Of a stretch of DNA of 12,123 bases, positions 1-5,868 are shown piece after piece (position 1 is the first letter of the stretch; the number at the start of each line of letters is the position of its first letter). The notes under the pieces were generated by a model. It was not told where the DNA came from. It was given only the letters and a program-made list of their open reading frames with translations, and did not search any database. This stretch comes from Bacteroidales bacterium (GTDB taxonomy: Bacteria; Bacteroidota; Bacteroidia; Bacteroidales; UBA932). Position numbers and translations under genes: made by a program. Where the stretch lies: contig WRBG01000045.1 in NCBI GenBank assembly GCA_009784635.1, forward strand, positions 1-12,123, written 5' to 3'.

Positions 1-6
1 AAAATA

Positions 7-675
7 ATGCGCATCCTTATTACCGCCGCCACCGCCGCCGAATTGTTGCCCGCCGAGGAAATTTTGGAAACAATACACAATCAGGCCGATAATCCTCTCT
101 GTATAGATGCCGTGGAAACGGGTATAGGCAGTACCGCCACCGCTTACCACACGCTTAAAGCCCTACATTCCGCTCCCAACGCCCCCTATGACTTAGCCAT
201 AAATATAGGGATTGCGGGAAGTTGGTGCGGCTCCCTGCCCATAGGCTCGGTGGTACGGGTGGTGTCGGATTATTTTGGGGATTGCGGGATTCAAACCGCA
301 TCGGGTTTCCAAAGTTTGTTTGACGTCAGCCTCTTAGACGCCGATACCTTTCCGTTTTCATCGGGCAAACTCAAGCCCGCCCCCCTTTCTCCGGACCAAG
401 AATCTGCGTCAGCCTTTATACAGGCAGCCCATGGGGTTACTGTACAGCATCTTGTGGAGCAAAGCCCCTCTGCGCCCTGCCCTGCTCCGCCTACCCAAGT
501 GGAGACGATGGAAGGCGCCGCCTTTTTTTATGTGTGTATGCACGAAGGCATCCCCTGTCTATCGCTGCGCGCCATATCCAATGTGGCGGGAGACCGAGAT
601 AAGTCGAAATGGGACATCCCGCTGGCCCTGTCTGAACTCAAAAAAGCCATTGGCCTGCTCTTGTACGCCCTATGA
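7..675 (+). CDS. mqnB: Futalosine hydrolase MqnB
   Basis: MqnB removes hypoxanthine from futalosine to give dehypoxanthinyl futalosine, a cytoplasmic step of the alternative (futalosine) menaquinone pathway. The 222-residue protein has the nucleoside-phosphorylase/MTAN fold pattern: an N-terminal strand with MRILITAA and E12, VETGIGST at 36-43, INIGIAGSW at 65-73, and the ribose-binding METMEG-type segment VETMEG at 165-170. The closing motif SNVAGDRD at 191-198, followed by KSKWDIPLAL, is the form typical of MqnB; SN replaces the SD of MTA/SAH nucleosidases, which argues against that alternative. Length is normal for the family. The start ATG lies 6 nt into the window, so its promoter is not visible. 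The stop overlaps the mqnD start (ATGA, 672-675), implying translational coupling and a shared pathway. Confidence 0.93.
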   Translation: MRILITAATAAELLPAEEILETIHNQADNPLCIDAVETGIGSTATAYHTLKALHSAPNAPYDLAINIGIAGSWCGSLPIGSVVRVVSDYFGDCGIQTASGFQSLFDVSLLDADTFPFSSGKLKPAPLSPDQESASAFIQAAHGVTVQHLVEQSPSAPCPAPPTQVETMEGAAFFYVCMHEGIPCLSLRAISNVAGDRDKSKWDIPLALSELKKAIGLLLYAL

Positions 676-1526
676 CCAATCTGCCGCTTTATTTTTCGCC
701 CTGTCCCAACGACACTTTTTGCTTCCACGCGATGGTTTTTGGCTTTGTCGATACCGAAGGTTTGAGGTTTGAGCCGCATTTGGAGGATGTGGAACAACTG
801 AACCGCCGCATACTCCGCCAGACCCCTGCCATCAGTAAAATATCCTATGTGGTTTTGCCGGAAATCGCCCACCGTTACCGGATGCTTCCCTGCGGCAGCG
901 CCTTGGGTTTTGGCAACGGTCCCCTGCTGGTGGCCCGCAAGCCGATGCACACGATTGCGGCAGAAACCCGTATTGCCATTCCCGGCGTCCACACCACGGC
1001 TGCCTTTCTGCTGAAATACGCCTATCCGCAAGCTGTTTATACGCAGCCCATGCTTTTTTCCCAAATACCGGATGCCGTATTGAGCGGCGTATGCGATGCC
1101 GGCGTTTTGATTCACGAAGGTCGGTTTGTGTATCAACAACAGGGTCTGCATCTGATTGCCGATTTGGGGCGATGCTGGGAAGCGCGTACCGGTCTGCCTA
1201 TCCCTTTGGGAGGCATTGCGGTTTCCCGGGAATTAGACAATGCCTGTCAGGAAAAAATCGCCCGCATCCTCCACCGGAGCATTCGTTACGCGCTGGAACA
1301 TCCCGAATCCGGAAAAACGTATATACGCCAACACGCACAGGAAATGGAGGAAGAAGTCATCCGACAACATATAGAACTGTTTGTGAACAAATATACGCTG
1401 CATATAGGAACAGAGGGACGAAAGGCTGTGGAAGCCCTGCTTTGGGCTGCCCAAAAGCTCCATCCAACCGGCTTGGCCATGCCCGCTTGGGCGGAGTCGG
1501 ACTTATTTGTACCCCTGTTGGCGTGA
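672..1526 (+). CDS. mqnD: 1,4-dihydroxy-6-naphthoate synthase MqnD
   Basis: MqnD converts cyclic dehypoxanthinyl futalosine to 1,4-dihydroxy-6-naphthoate in the futalosine menaquinone pathway. The 284-residue protein has the periplasmic-binding-protein-like fold of the family: SPCPNDTF at 9-16, the substrate-loop segment around LGFGNGPLL, the PGVHTTAA stretch, and CDAGVLIHEGRF with H148, which corresponds to the catalytic histidine (His145 in the Thermus enzyme). LPIPLGGIAVSREL follows, also typical. The related MqnA has a different motif set, so MqnD is the better call. It overlaps mqnB by 4 nt and is very probably cotranscribed with it. The radical-SAM enzyme genes mqnC and mqnE and the mqnA gene are not in this window, so the pathway is split across the genome or continues upstream. 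Confidence 0.94.
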   Translation: MTNLPLYFSPCPNDTFCFHAMVFGFVDTEGLRFEPHLEDVEQLNRRILRQTPAISKISYVVLPEIAHRYRMLPCGSALGFGNGPLLVARKPMHTIAAETRIAIPGVHTTAAFLLKYAYPQAVYTQPMLFSQIPDAVLSGVCDAGVLIHEGRFVYQQQGLHLIADLGRCWEARTGLPIPLGGIAVSRELDNACQEKIARILHRSIRYALEHPESGKTYIRQHAQEMEEEVIRQHIELFVNKYTLHIGTEGRKAVEALLWAAQKLHPTGLAMPAWAESDLFVPLLA

Positions 1527-1551
1527 ATATCCAAAAAAAATCCCATCTTTG
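1518..1551 (+). promoter_or_regulatory. Possible promoter before the ABC ATPase gene
   Basis: The short gap after mqnD holds CATCTTTG at 1544-1551, one mismatch from the Bacteroidota -7 consensus TAnnTTTG. A TTG lies at 1518-1520, 23 nt upstream, inside the end of mqnD. The expected start of transcription is about 1557-1560, giving a leader of about 15 nt before the ATG at 1575. The mismatch at the first T and the long spacer make this tentative; read-through from mqnBD is equally possible. Confidence 0.35.
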
Positions 1552-1574
1552 TAGCCGTATACAACACTATCTAC

Positions 1575-2285
1575 ATGACGACAAGAAAAAAAATCATCGA
1601 AATTGCCGATATTACCAAAATATATCAAGTGGGAACCCAAGAAGTACGTGCGTTGAACGGGGTGTCGTTAGATATTTATCAGAATGAATACGTGGCGATT
1701 ATGGGGCCTTCGGGTTCGGGAAAGTCTACCTTGATGAACTTAGTGGGCTGTTTAGATTCTCCATCTAACGGCAAGTATATCCTTAATGGAACCGACGTGA
1801 GCCAAATGGAGGACGACCAGTTGGCCGAAATCCGCAATAAAGAAATCGGGTTTGTATTTCAATCCTTTAACCTGTTGCCCAGATACAATGCCTTAGACAA
1901 TGTAGCCCTGCCCTTGATTTACGCCGGCCTTCCCCGTCACAAACGGGAAGAGAAGGCTAAAACCGCCTTAGCCTGTGTAGACTTGACCAACCGTATGGAA
2001 CACAAGCCTAACGAGCTTTCGGGAGGGCAAAAACAAAGGGTTGCTCTTGCTCGGGCCATCGTAAACAGTCCTTCTATTATTTTGGCCGACGAACCTACGG
2101 GAAACCTTGATTCCAAGACCTCTATAGACATCATGAATCTTTTTGAGGCCATTTATGCCGCGGGCAACACCGTGATTGTGGTGACGCACGAAGAAGACAT
2201 TGCCCTCCGCGCCCGCCGGATTGTACGGCTGAGGGACGGCATCATCGAAAGCGACAAAATCAATCCCAATCCCAAAACATCTTGA
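1575..2285 (+). CDS. ABC transporter ATP-binding protein, LolD/MacB type
   Basis: This 236-residue protein is a complete cytoplasmic nucleotide-binding subunit. It shows Walker A GPSGSGKST at 44-52, the Q-loop at Q96 in FVFQSFNLLP, signature LSGGQKQR at 148-155, Walker B IILADE at 168-173 followed by PTGNLDS, and the H-loop histidine H205. PTGNLDS together with FQSFNLLPRYNALDNV is typical of the LolD/MacB/FtsE class, whose partners are FtsX-type permeases that use ATP for mechanical work on periplasmic substrates such as lipoproteins. No permease gene is next to it: mqnD lies upstream and a cobalamin adenosyltransferase downstream. Its partner must be encoded elsewhere, so lipoprotein release (LolD), efflux (MacB) and other roles cannot be separated. 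The start ATG fits the family N terminus (IIEIADITKIY). The next gene begins 9 nt after its stop. Confidence 0.85.
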   Translation: MTTRKKIIEIADITKIYQVGTQEVRALNGVSLDIYQNEYVAIMGPSGSGKSTLMNLVGCLDSPSNGKYILNGTDVSQMEDDQLAEIRNKEIGFVFQSFNLLPRYNALDNVALPLIYAGLPRHKREEKAKTALACVDLTNRMEHKPNELSGGQKQRVALARAIVNSPSIILADEPTGNLDSKTSIDIMNLFEAIYAAGNTVIVVTHEEDIALRARRIVRLRDGIIESDKINPNPKTS

Positions 2286-2294
2286 CAACAAGGC

Positions 2295-2831
2295 ATGAAG
2301 GTTTATACCAAAACCGGAGACACGGGAAGTACCTCGCTTGTAGGAGGTAAGAGGGTGGCCAAAAATCATCCCCGCGTGGAAGCCTACGGTCATGTAGACG
2401 AATTAATCTCGACGATTGGTTTGATTAGGGCATCTTTGGATGGGAACTACCTGTCGGACTGCCTAATACCCATTCAACAGGAATTGATGAGCCTTTCTGC
2501 CCATTTGGCCAACGACGGAAGCTGCAAAACACTTCCCCCCCTAAGGCCGGAAGCCGTTTTGGCATTGGAACAGCAGATTGACCGGATGCAGGAGGAACTG
2601 CCTCCCCTCGCCGCTTTTGTGCTGCCCGGTCCTCCCATGGCCGCAGCCCATGCCCATTTGGCCCGTACCGTATGCCGCCGCGCAGAACGCTCAGTAATAG
2701 CCTTAGGTTCCAACGCCGTGGCTTTGGAGGTCCCAACCTACCTCAACCGACTCTCGGATTTCCTCTTTGTTTTTAGCCGGTATCTGTCGCTGCAACAAGG
2801 GGAAACAGAAAATTTTTGGAAGCCGGCTTAG
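2295..2831 (+). CDS. pduO: Cob(I)alamin adenosyltransferase, PduO type
   Basis: The enzyme transfers the 5'-deoxyadenosyl group of ATP to cob(I)alamin, making adenosylcobalamin in the cytoplasm. The 178-residue protein is a full-length PduO-type ATR. It has the N-terminal ATP loop TKTGDTGSTSLVGGKRV at 5-21, RVEAYGHVDEL at 27-37, the RRAERSV helix at 128-134 and YLNRLSDFLFVFSR from 149, which carries the conserved Asn and Arg of the active site. It starts 9 nt after the ABC ATPase gene and is probably cotranscribed with it, although no functional link is evident. No corrinoid biosynthesis, BtuB or B12-dependent enzyme gene is seen nearby, so a role in salvage of imported corrinoid is an inference. 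Its C terminus ends at ENFWKPA, normal for short PduO proteins that lack the extra domain of Salmonella PduO. Confidence 0.92.
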   Translation: MKVYTKTGDTGSTSLVGGKRVAKNHPRVEAYGHVDELISTIGLIRASLDGNYLSDCLIPIQQELMSLSAHLANDGSCKTLPPLRPEAVLALEQQIDRMQEELPPLAAFVLPGPPMAAAHAHLARTVCRRAERSVIALGSNAVALEVPTYLNRLSDFLFVFSRYLSLQQGETENFWKPA

Positions 2832-2849
2832 AAAAGCGCAGATTTATTT

Positions 2850-2880
2850 TTTGTCGTTTTCATTTTTTTCCTTACCTTCG
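2850..2880 (+). promoter_or_regulatory. Bacteroidota-type promoter for the DUF2795 / ABC-F operon
   Basis: TTTG at 2850-2853 is followed, after a 19-nt spacer, by TACCTTCG at 2873-2880. This is one mismatch from the TAnnTTTG -7 element, at the optimal spacing. The predicted transcription start is near 2886-2888, giving a leader of about 50 nt that is AT-rich and lacks a Shine-Dalgarno site. This is the best-spaced promoter in the window and is consistent with steady expression of the two genes behind it. The rest of the 104-nt gap (2832-2935) shows no other element; no convincing terminator for the upstream gene was found. Confidence 0.65.
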
Positions 2881-2935
2881 CACTCCCATTGAGGCTATAG
2901 ATATTTATATTGCTAATGCTTAAATAATTACGAAA

Positions 2936-3157
2936 ATGTATTGGACGTTAGAACTTGCATCAAAGTTGGAAGATGCGCCTTGGCCCGCCACTAAGGACGA
3001 ACTGGTTGATTATGCTACACGCTCAGGCGCTCCGCTCGAAGTAATAGAAAACCTTGAAGACCTCGAAGATGATGGAGAGGTGTATGACAGTATAGAAGAT
3101 ATTTGGCCCGACTATCCCAGCAAAGAAGATTTCTTCTTTAACGAGGATGAGTATTAA
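2936..3157 (+). CDS. Small acidic DUF2795 protein
   Basis: This 73-residue protein is highly conserved across the Bacteroidota. It begins MYWTLELASKLEDAPWPATKDELVDYA and ends with an aromatic/acidic tail, YPSKEDFFFNEDEY. It matches the DUF2795 family in length and sequence; no function is established. It is strikingly acidic: 23 Asp/Glu against 4 Lys/Arg. There is no signal peptide or membrane segment, so it should be cytoplasmic. The N-terminal half looks like a small helical unit (KDELVDYATRSGAPLEVIENL). Its stop codon is only 2 nt before the ABC-F start, and the operon has its own well-formed promoter, so the two proteins are expected to be made together. Strong negative charge and tight coupling to a ribosome-binding ATPase make a ribosome- or RNA-related role possible, but this is inference. 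Confidence 0.88.
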   Translation: MYWTLELASKLEDAPWPATKDELVDYATRSGAPLEVIENLEDLEDDGEVYDSIEDIWPDYPSKEDFFFNEDEY

Positions 3158-3159
3158 AC

Positions 3160-5043
3160 ATGTCGGTAATACTTCAAGCAGAACATCTGCACAAAAGTTT
3201 TGGCCCCTTAGTCCTCTTTAACGATATAAACCTGCACATCCGGGAAGGGGAGAAATGCGCTTTGATTGCCCCCAACGGCAGCGGAAAAAGTTCGCTGCTT
3301 CGGGTATTGTCGGGAACAGAACCTCCGGAAACAGGGGGGAAGGTGTTTGTACATCCGGGAGTCAGTGTGGGCTATCTCCCTCAAGAGCCTTGGTTTGACC
3401 CTGAACACACGCTCTTTGAGGCAGTCTTTTCCTCTGCAAACAAGTCGGCCCTTACCATCCGCCGCTACGAGGAGGCTTTGGCCGAAGGTCATCCCGACAA
3501 ACTTTCGGAAGCCGTAGCCGCCATGGACAGGGAACAAGTCTGGGATTACGAGCAACGTATTCAACAGATTTTAACTATCTTGGGCATAGCGCATTTAGAC
3601 CGCCGGGTGGGCAATTTGTCGGGCGGTCAGCGTAAGCGCTTGGCCCTTGCCGCCCTTTTGCTGCGCGAGCCCAAACTTTTTATTTTGGACGAACCCACCA
3701 ATCATTTGGATACGGATATGATTGAATGGTTGGAGGATTTTTTAGAAAAAAGCCGCTGCACCCTTTTGATGGTAACCCACGACCGCTATTTTTTAGACCG
3801 GATTTGCAACCGTATTTATGAATTGGACAGGGGCGTCCTGTACAGCTACAACGGAAATTATACCTGTTATTTGGAAAAAAGGCAGGAGCGCATTGACCGG
3901 CAGCAGGCCCAAACCGACCGCGCCCGCAACCTGCTCCGCAACGAATTAGAGTGGATGCGCCGCACGCCTCAAGCCCGTTCCGGTAAGGCCAAATACCGAA
4001 TCAACGCCTTTTACGATTTAGCCGAAAAGGCCGGCCAATCCTATCGGGAATCCTCGTTGCGCATGAACGTGCAAACTGCCCGCATGGGAAAGAAAATCAT
4101 CGAGTGTACCAACCTTTGCCATTCCTACGACTCCCTGCCGACCTTATCTCATTTTAGTTATACTTTTTCCCCCATGGAAAAAATCGGAATAGTCGGGCCA
4201 AACGGAGTAGGTAAAACCACGTTACTCAAGCTGTTAACAGGCGAGCTTTCTCCCGTATCGGGAAATATAGAAAGGGGGGAAACCGTCCGTTTTGGTTACT
4301 ACAGTCAAGATGGACTTGCCTTTGAATCCGGACAAAAATTGATTGACGTGGTTCGCCAAATTGCCGAAGTGGTAACTCTAAGCGATGGGAAACAACTCAG
4401 TGTTACTGATTTTCTTCAATATTTCCTTTTCCCTCCCGACCGGCACTATGTGTACGTAGACCAACTGAGCGGAGGGGAAAAACGCCGGCTTTATTTGCTT
4501 ACCGTATTGATGCAACAGCCTAATTTTCTGATTTTAGACGAGCCTACCAACGACCTTGACATCATTACCCTCAACGTCCTCGAAGAATATTTGCAGTCGT
4601 TTAAAGGCTGTGTGTTATTGGTGTCTCACGACCGCTATTTTTTGGACAAAATTGCAGACCACCTATTTATATTTGAAGGGGAAGGCAAGGTAAAAGATTT
4701 TGTGGGCGACTACAGCGCCTACCACGCCTGCCGCAAACAATCGGAGGAACAAGCCGCCCGTTTTGACCGGCAAAAACAAAAACAGGAACAACTTCGTCAA
4801 GAAACATTTCGGCCCCCAAAACCGGAAACCAAACAAAAACGCAGTTTTAAGGAGCAGCGGGAGTTTGAACAACTCGAAATCGAATTAGAAGCCCTCGAAC
4901 AAGAAAAACAATCCATAGAAACCCGACTTTCTTCAGGCACGCTGACTCTTGACGCCTTGCAGTCCGAATCCCTACGCTTTAAAGAAATCCTCTCATTAAT
5001 AGACAGCAAAACAGACCGCTGGTTTGCATTAAGCGATTTCTAA
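3160..5043 (+). CDS. uup: ABC-F family ATPase, Uup type
   Basis: A 627-residue soluble protein with two fused nucleotide-binding domains and no membrane domain. NBD1 has Walker A APNGSGKSS at 37-45, signature LSGGQRKR at 153-160 and Walker B with D177-E178 then PTNHLD. NBD2 has Walker A GPNGVGKTT near 346-354, signature LSGGEKRR at 436-443 and Walker B with D460-E461 then PTNDLD. Between them (about 240-310) lies the charged linker with NELEWMRRTPQAR and the KYRINAFYDL stretch, in the form seen in Uup. The C-terminal arm (about 530-610) is a predicted coiled coil containing KRSFKEQREFEQLE, also typical of Uup. Such proteins bind the ribosomal E site and help stalled ribosomes; Uup also has reported links to DNA stability. 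It follows the DUF2795 gene by 2 nt. EttA is less likely because of the C-terminal coiled coil. The gene ends 9 nt before the oppositely oriented tRNA-Phe. Confidence 0.9.
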   Translation: MSVILQAEHLHKSFGPLVLFNDINLHIREGEKCALIAPNGSGKSSLLRVLSGTEPPETGGKVFVHPGVSVGYLPQEPWFDPEHTLFEAVFSSANKSALTIRRYEEALAEGHPDKLSEAVAAMDREQVWDYEQRIQQILTILGIAHLDRRVGNLSGGQRKRLALAALLLREPKLFILDEPTNHLDTDMIEWLEDFLEKSRCTLLMVTHDRYFLDRICNRIYELDRGVLYSYNGNYTCYLEKRQERIDRQQAQTDRARNLLRNELEWMRRTPQARSGKAKYRINAFYDLAEKAGQSYRESSLRMNVQTARMGKKIIECTNLCHSYDSLPTLSHFSYTFSPMEKIGIVGPNGVGKTTLLKLLTGELSPVSGNIERGETVRFGYYSQDGLAFESGQKLIDVVRQIAEVVTLSDGKQLSVTDFLQYFLFPPDRHYVYVDQLSGGEKRRLYLLTVLMQQPNFLILDEPTNDLDIITLNVLEEYLQSFKGCVLLVSHDRYFLDKIADHLFIFEGEGKVKDFVGDYSAYHACRKQSEEQAARFDRQKQKQEQLRQETFRPPKPETKQKRSFKEQREFEQLEIELEALEQEKQSIETRLSSGTLTLDALQSESLRFKEILSLIDSKTDRWFALSDF

Positions 5044-5052
5044 GGTTTCAAG

Positions 5053-5125
5053 TGGTGCCACCACGAATCGAACGAGGGACACAAGGATTTTCAGTCCTTT
5101 GCTCTACCAACTGAGCTATGGCACC
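5053..5125 (-). tRNA. tRNA-Phe (anticodon GAA)
   Basis: The minus strand folds into a full 73-nt cloverleaf. The acceptor stem GGTGCCA/TGGCACC is fully paired, the D stem is GCTC/GAGC, the anticodon stem is AAGGA/TCCTT around loop CTGAAAA with anticodon GAA (window 5092-5090), the variable loop is 5 nt, and the T loop is TTCGATT. The discriminator base is A and no CCA is encoded. The T stem CCTCG/CGTGG carries a central U51-U63 mismatch (window 5075 and 5063); the other four pairs are sound. It is a single tRNA gene, reading toward the 3' end of the ABC-F gene with only 9 nt between them and no visible terminator. An open reading frame through this gene is the well-known false protein translated from tRNA sequence. 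Confidence 0.96.
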
Positions 5126-5149
5126 ATGAGGGTTCCCTTTTTGGGACTG

Positions 5150-5180
5150 CAAAGGTAGGAATATTTTCGATACTATGACA
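5150..5180 (-). promoter_or_regulatory. tRNA-Phe promoter
   Basis: Read on the minus strand, TACCTTTG at 5157-5150 is an exact TAnnTTTG element, 24 nt before the tRNA 5' end. The -33 position, about 19 nt further upstream (5180-5177), reads TGTC and is a weak match to TTTG. Transcription would start near 5143, leaving a leader of about 18 nt. The leader contains GTCCC-AAAAA-GGGAAC, a small imperfect hairpin just before the mature tRNA that could mark the processing site. The promoter interleaves with that of efp on the other strand. Confidence 0.6.
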
Positions 5181-5196
5181 TTTTTTTCTAACTTTG
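5165..5196 (+). promoter_or_regulatory. efp promoter
   Basis: TAACTTTG at 5189-5196 is an exact TAnnTTTG -7 element. TTTC at 5165-5168, 20 nt upstream, is a near match to the -33 TTTG. The expected transcription start is about 5202-5204, which gives a leader of about 25 nt, AT-rich and without a Shine-Dalgarno site, before the efp ATG at 5229. The -33 region lies within the spacer of the divergent tRNA-Phe promoter. Confidence 0.6.
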
Positions 5197-5228
5197 CGCC
5201 AAAATAATCATCATACCTAATTATATTT

Positions 5229-5795
5229 ATGGCTACTACAGCAGATTTTAAAAACGGCTTGTGCCTTGACTTTAACGGCAAACCCTGCTCCATTGTGTGG
5301 TTTCAACACGTAAAACCGGGCAAGGGAGGGGCTTTTGTCAAGGTGAAGATGCGCAACTTGGACAACGGACGTATTTTGGAAAACACCTATACCGCCGGAG
5401 AACGAATAGACGTTATCCGCATCGAACGTCGCCCCTATCAGTTCCTGTATAAGGACGATACCGGATTTCACTTCATGCACGGCGAGACATTTGAACAAAT
5501 AGACCTGCAAGACGATATGGTGGACAATGCCGATTTGATGAAAGAAGGTCAGTTTGTAGAAATGATGTTTCATGCCGACGAGGAGCGGGTATTGACCTGT
5601 GAACTTCCGCCCTTTGTGGAGATGGAAGTTACCTACACCGAGCCTGCCGTTAAAGGCGATACCGCTTCTACCAACGCCCAAAAGAGCGCCACCCTCGAAA
5701 CCGGCGCCACGATTATGGTGCCCCTGTTTATTAATCAAGGAGAACGCATTAAAGTGGACACCCGCGACCGCAGCTATTCCGAGCGGGTAAAATAG
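5229..5795 (+). CDS. efp: Elongation factor P
   Basis: EF-P binds between the ribosomal P and E sites and speeds peptide bond formation at polyproline and similar stalling motifs. The 188-residue protein has the three-domain family layout: KOW-like N domain (about 1-65) with the P-site-contacting loop VKPGKGGAF at 28-36, central OB domain containing RIERRPYQFLYKDD, and C-terminal OB domain with VTYTEPAVKGDTA and the end signature GERIKVDTRDRSYSERVK. The tip lysine K32 is present, so a lysine-type modification is possible; no EpmA, EpmB, EarP or other modification gene is in the window. An Arg at this site would have pointed to rhamnosylation by EarP. Length is normal. It is preceded by its own promoter and divergent from tRNA-Phe, with an ABC-F gene beyond. 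Confidence 0.97.
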   Translation: MATTADFKNGLCLDFNGKPCSIVWFQHVKPGKGGAFVKVKMRNLDNGRILENTYTAGERIDVIRIERRPYQFLYKDDTGFHFMHGETFEQIDLQDDMVDNADLMKEGQFVEMMFHADEERVLTCELPPFVEMEVTYTEPAVKGDTASTNAQKSATLETGATIMVPLFINQGERIKVDTRDRSYSERVK

Positions 5796-5796
5796 C

Positions 5797-5824
5797 TTTG
5801 TGTCAATCTTTATCAATATTTTTG
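5797..5824 (+). promoter_or_regulatory. Possible promoter for the sigma-factor cluster
   Basis: TATTTTTG at 5817-5824 exactly fits TAnnTTTG. TTTG at 5797-5800 could serve as the -33 element, but the spacer is only 16 nt, shorter than usual. Transcription would begin near 5830, inside the terminator-like hairpin, leaving a leader of about 40 nt. A promoter read by the ECF sigma factor itself cannot be recognised from sequence here. Confidence 0.35.
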
Positions 5825-5826
5825 GG

Positions 5827-5859
5827 AGGAGCTTGTAACAAAAACAGGCTCTTTTCGTT
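5827..5859 (+). terminator. Probable intrinsic terminator after efp
   Basis: An 8-bp stem (GAGCTTGT at 5829-5836 with ACAGGCTC at 5844-5851, one G-U pair) closes a 7-nt loop and is followed by TTTTCGTTT. A and G bases before the stem can extend it by pairing with the first T residues. Position, 32 nt after the efp stop, fits a terminator for efp, but the same hairpin would sit in the leader of any transcript that reaches the sigma-factor gene. Confidence 0.55.
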
Positions 5860-5868
5860 TACTATGTG

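Noticed and set aside
528..1151. A 207-codon minus-strand frame across the end of mqnB and start of mqnD.
   Set aside because: It is antisense to two genes with strong family motifs and has no recognisable domain.
5048..5293. An 81-codon minus-strand reading frame containing GAIAQLVEQRTENPCVPRSI.
   Set aside because: This is the familiar false protein produced by translating a tRNA gene; the cloverleaf at 5053-5125 explains it, and the rest is antisense to efp.
5217..5816. A 199-codon minus-strand frame covering efp.
   Set aside because: The plus-strand protein is unmistakable EF-P; the opposite frame is a by-product of its codon use.
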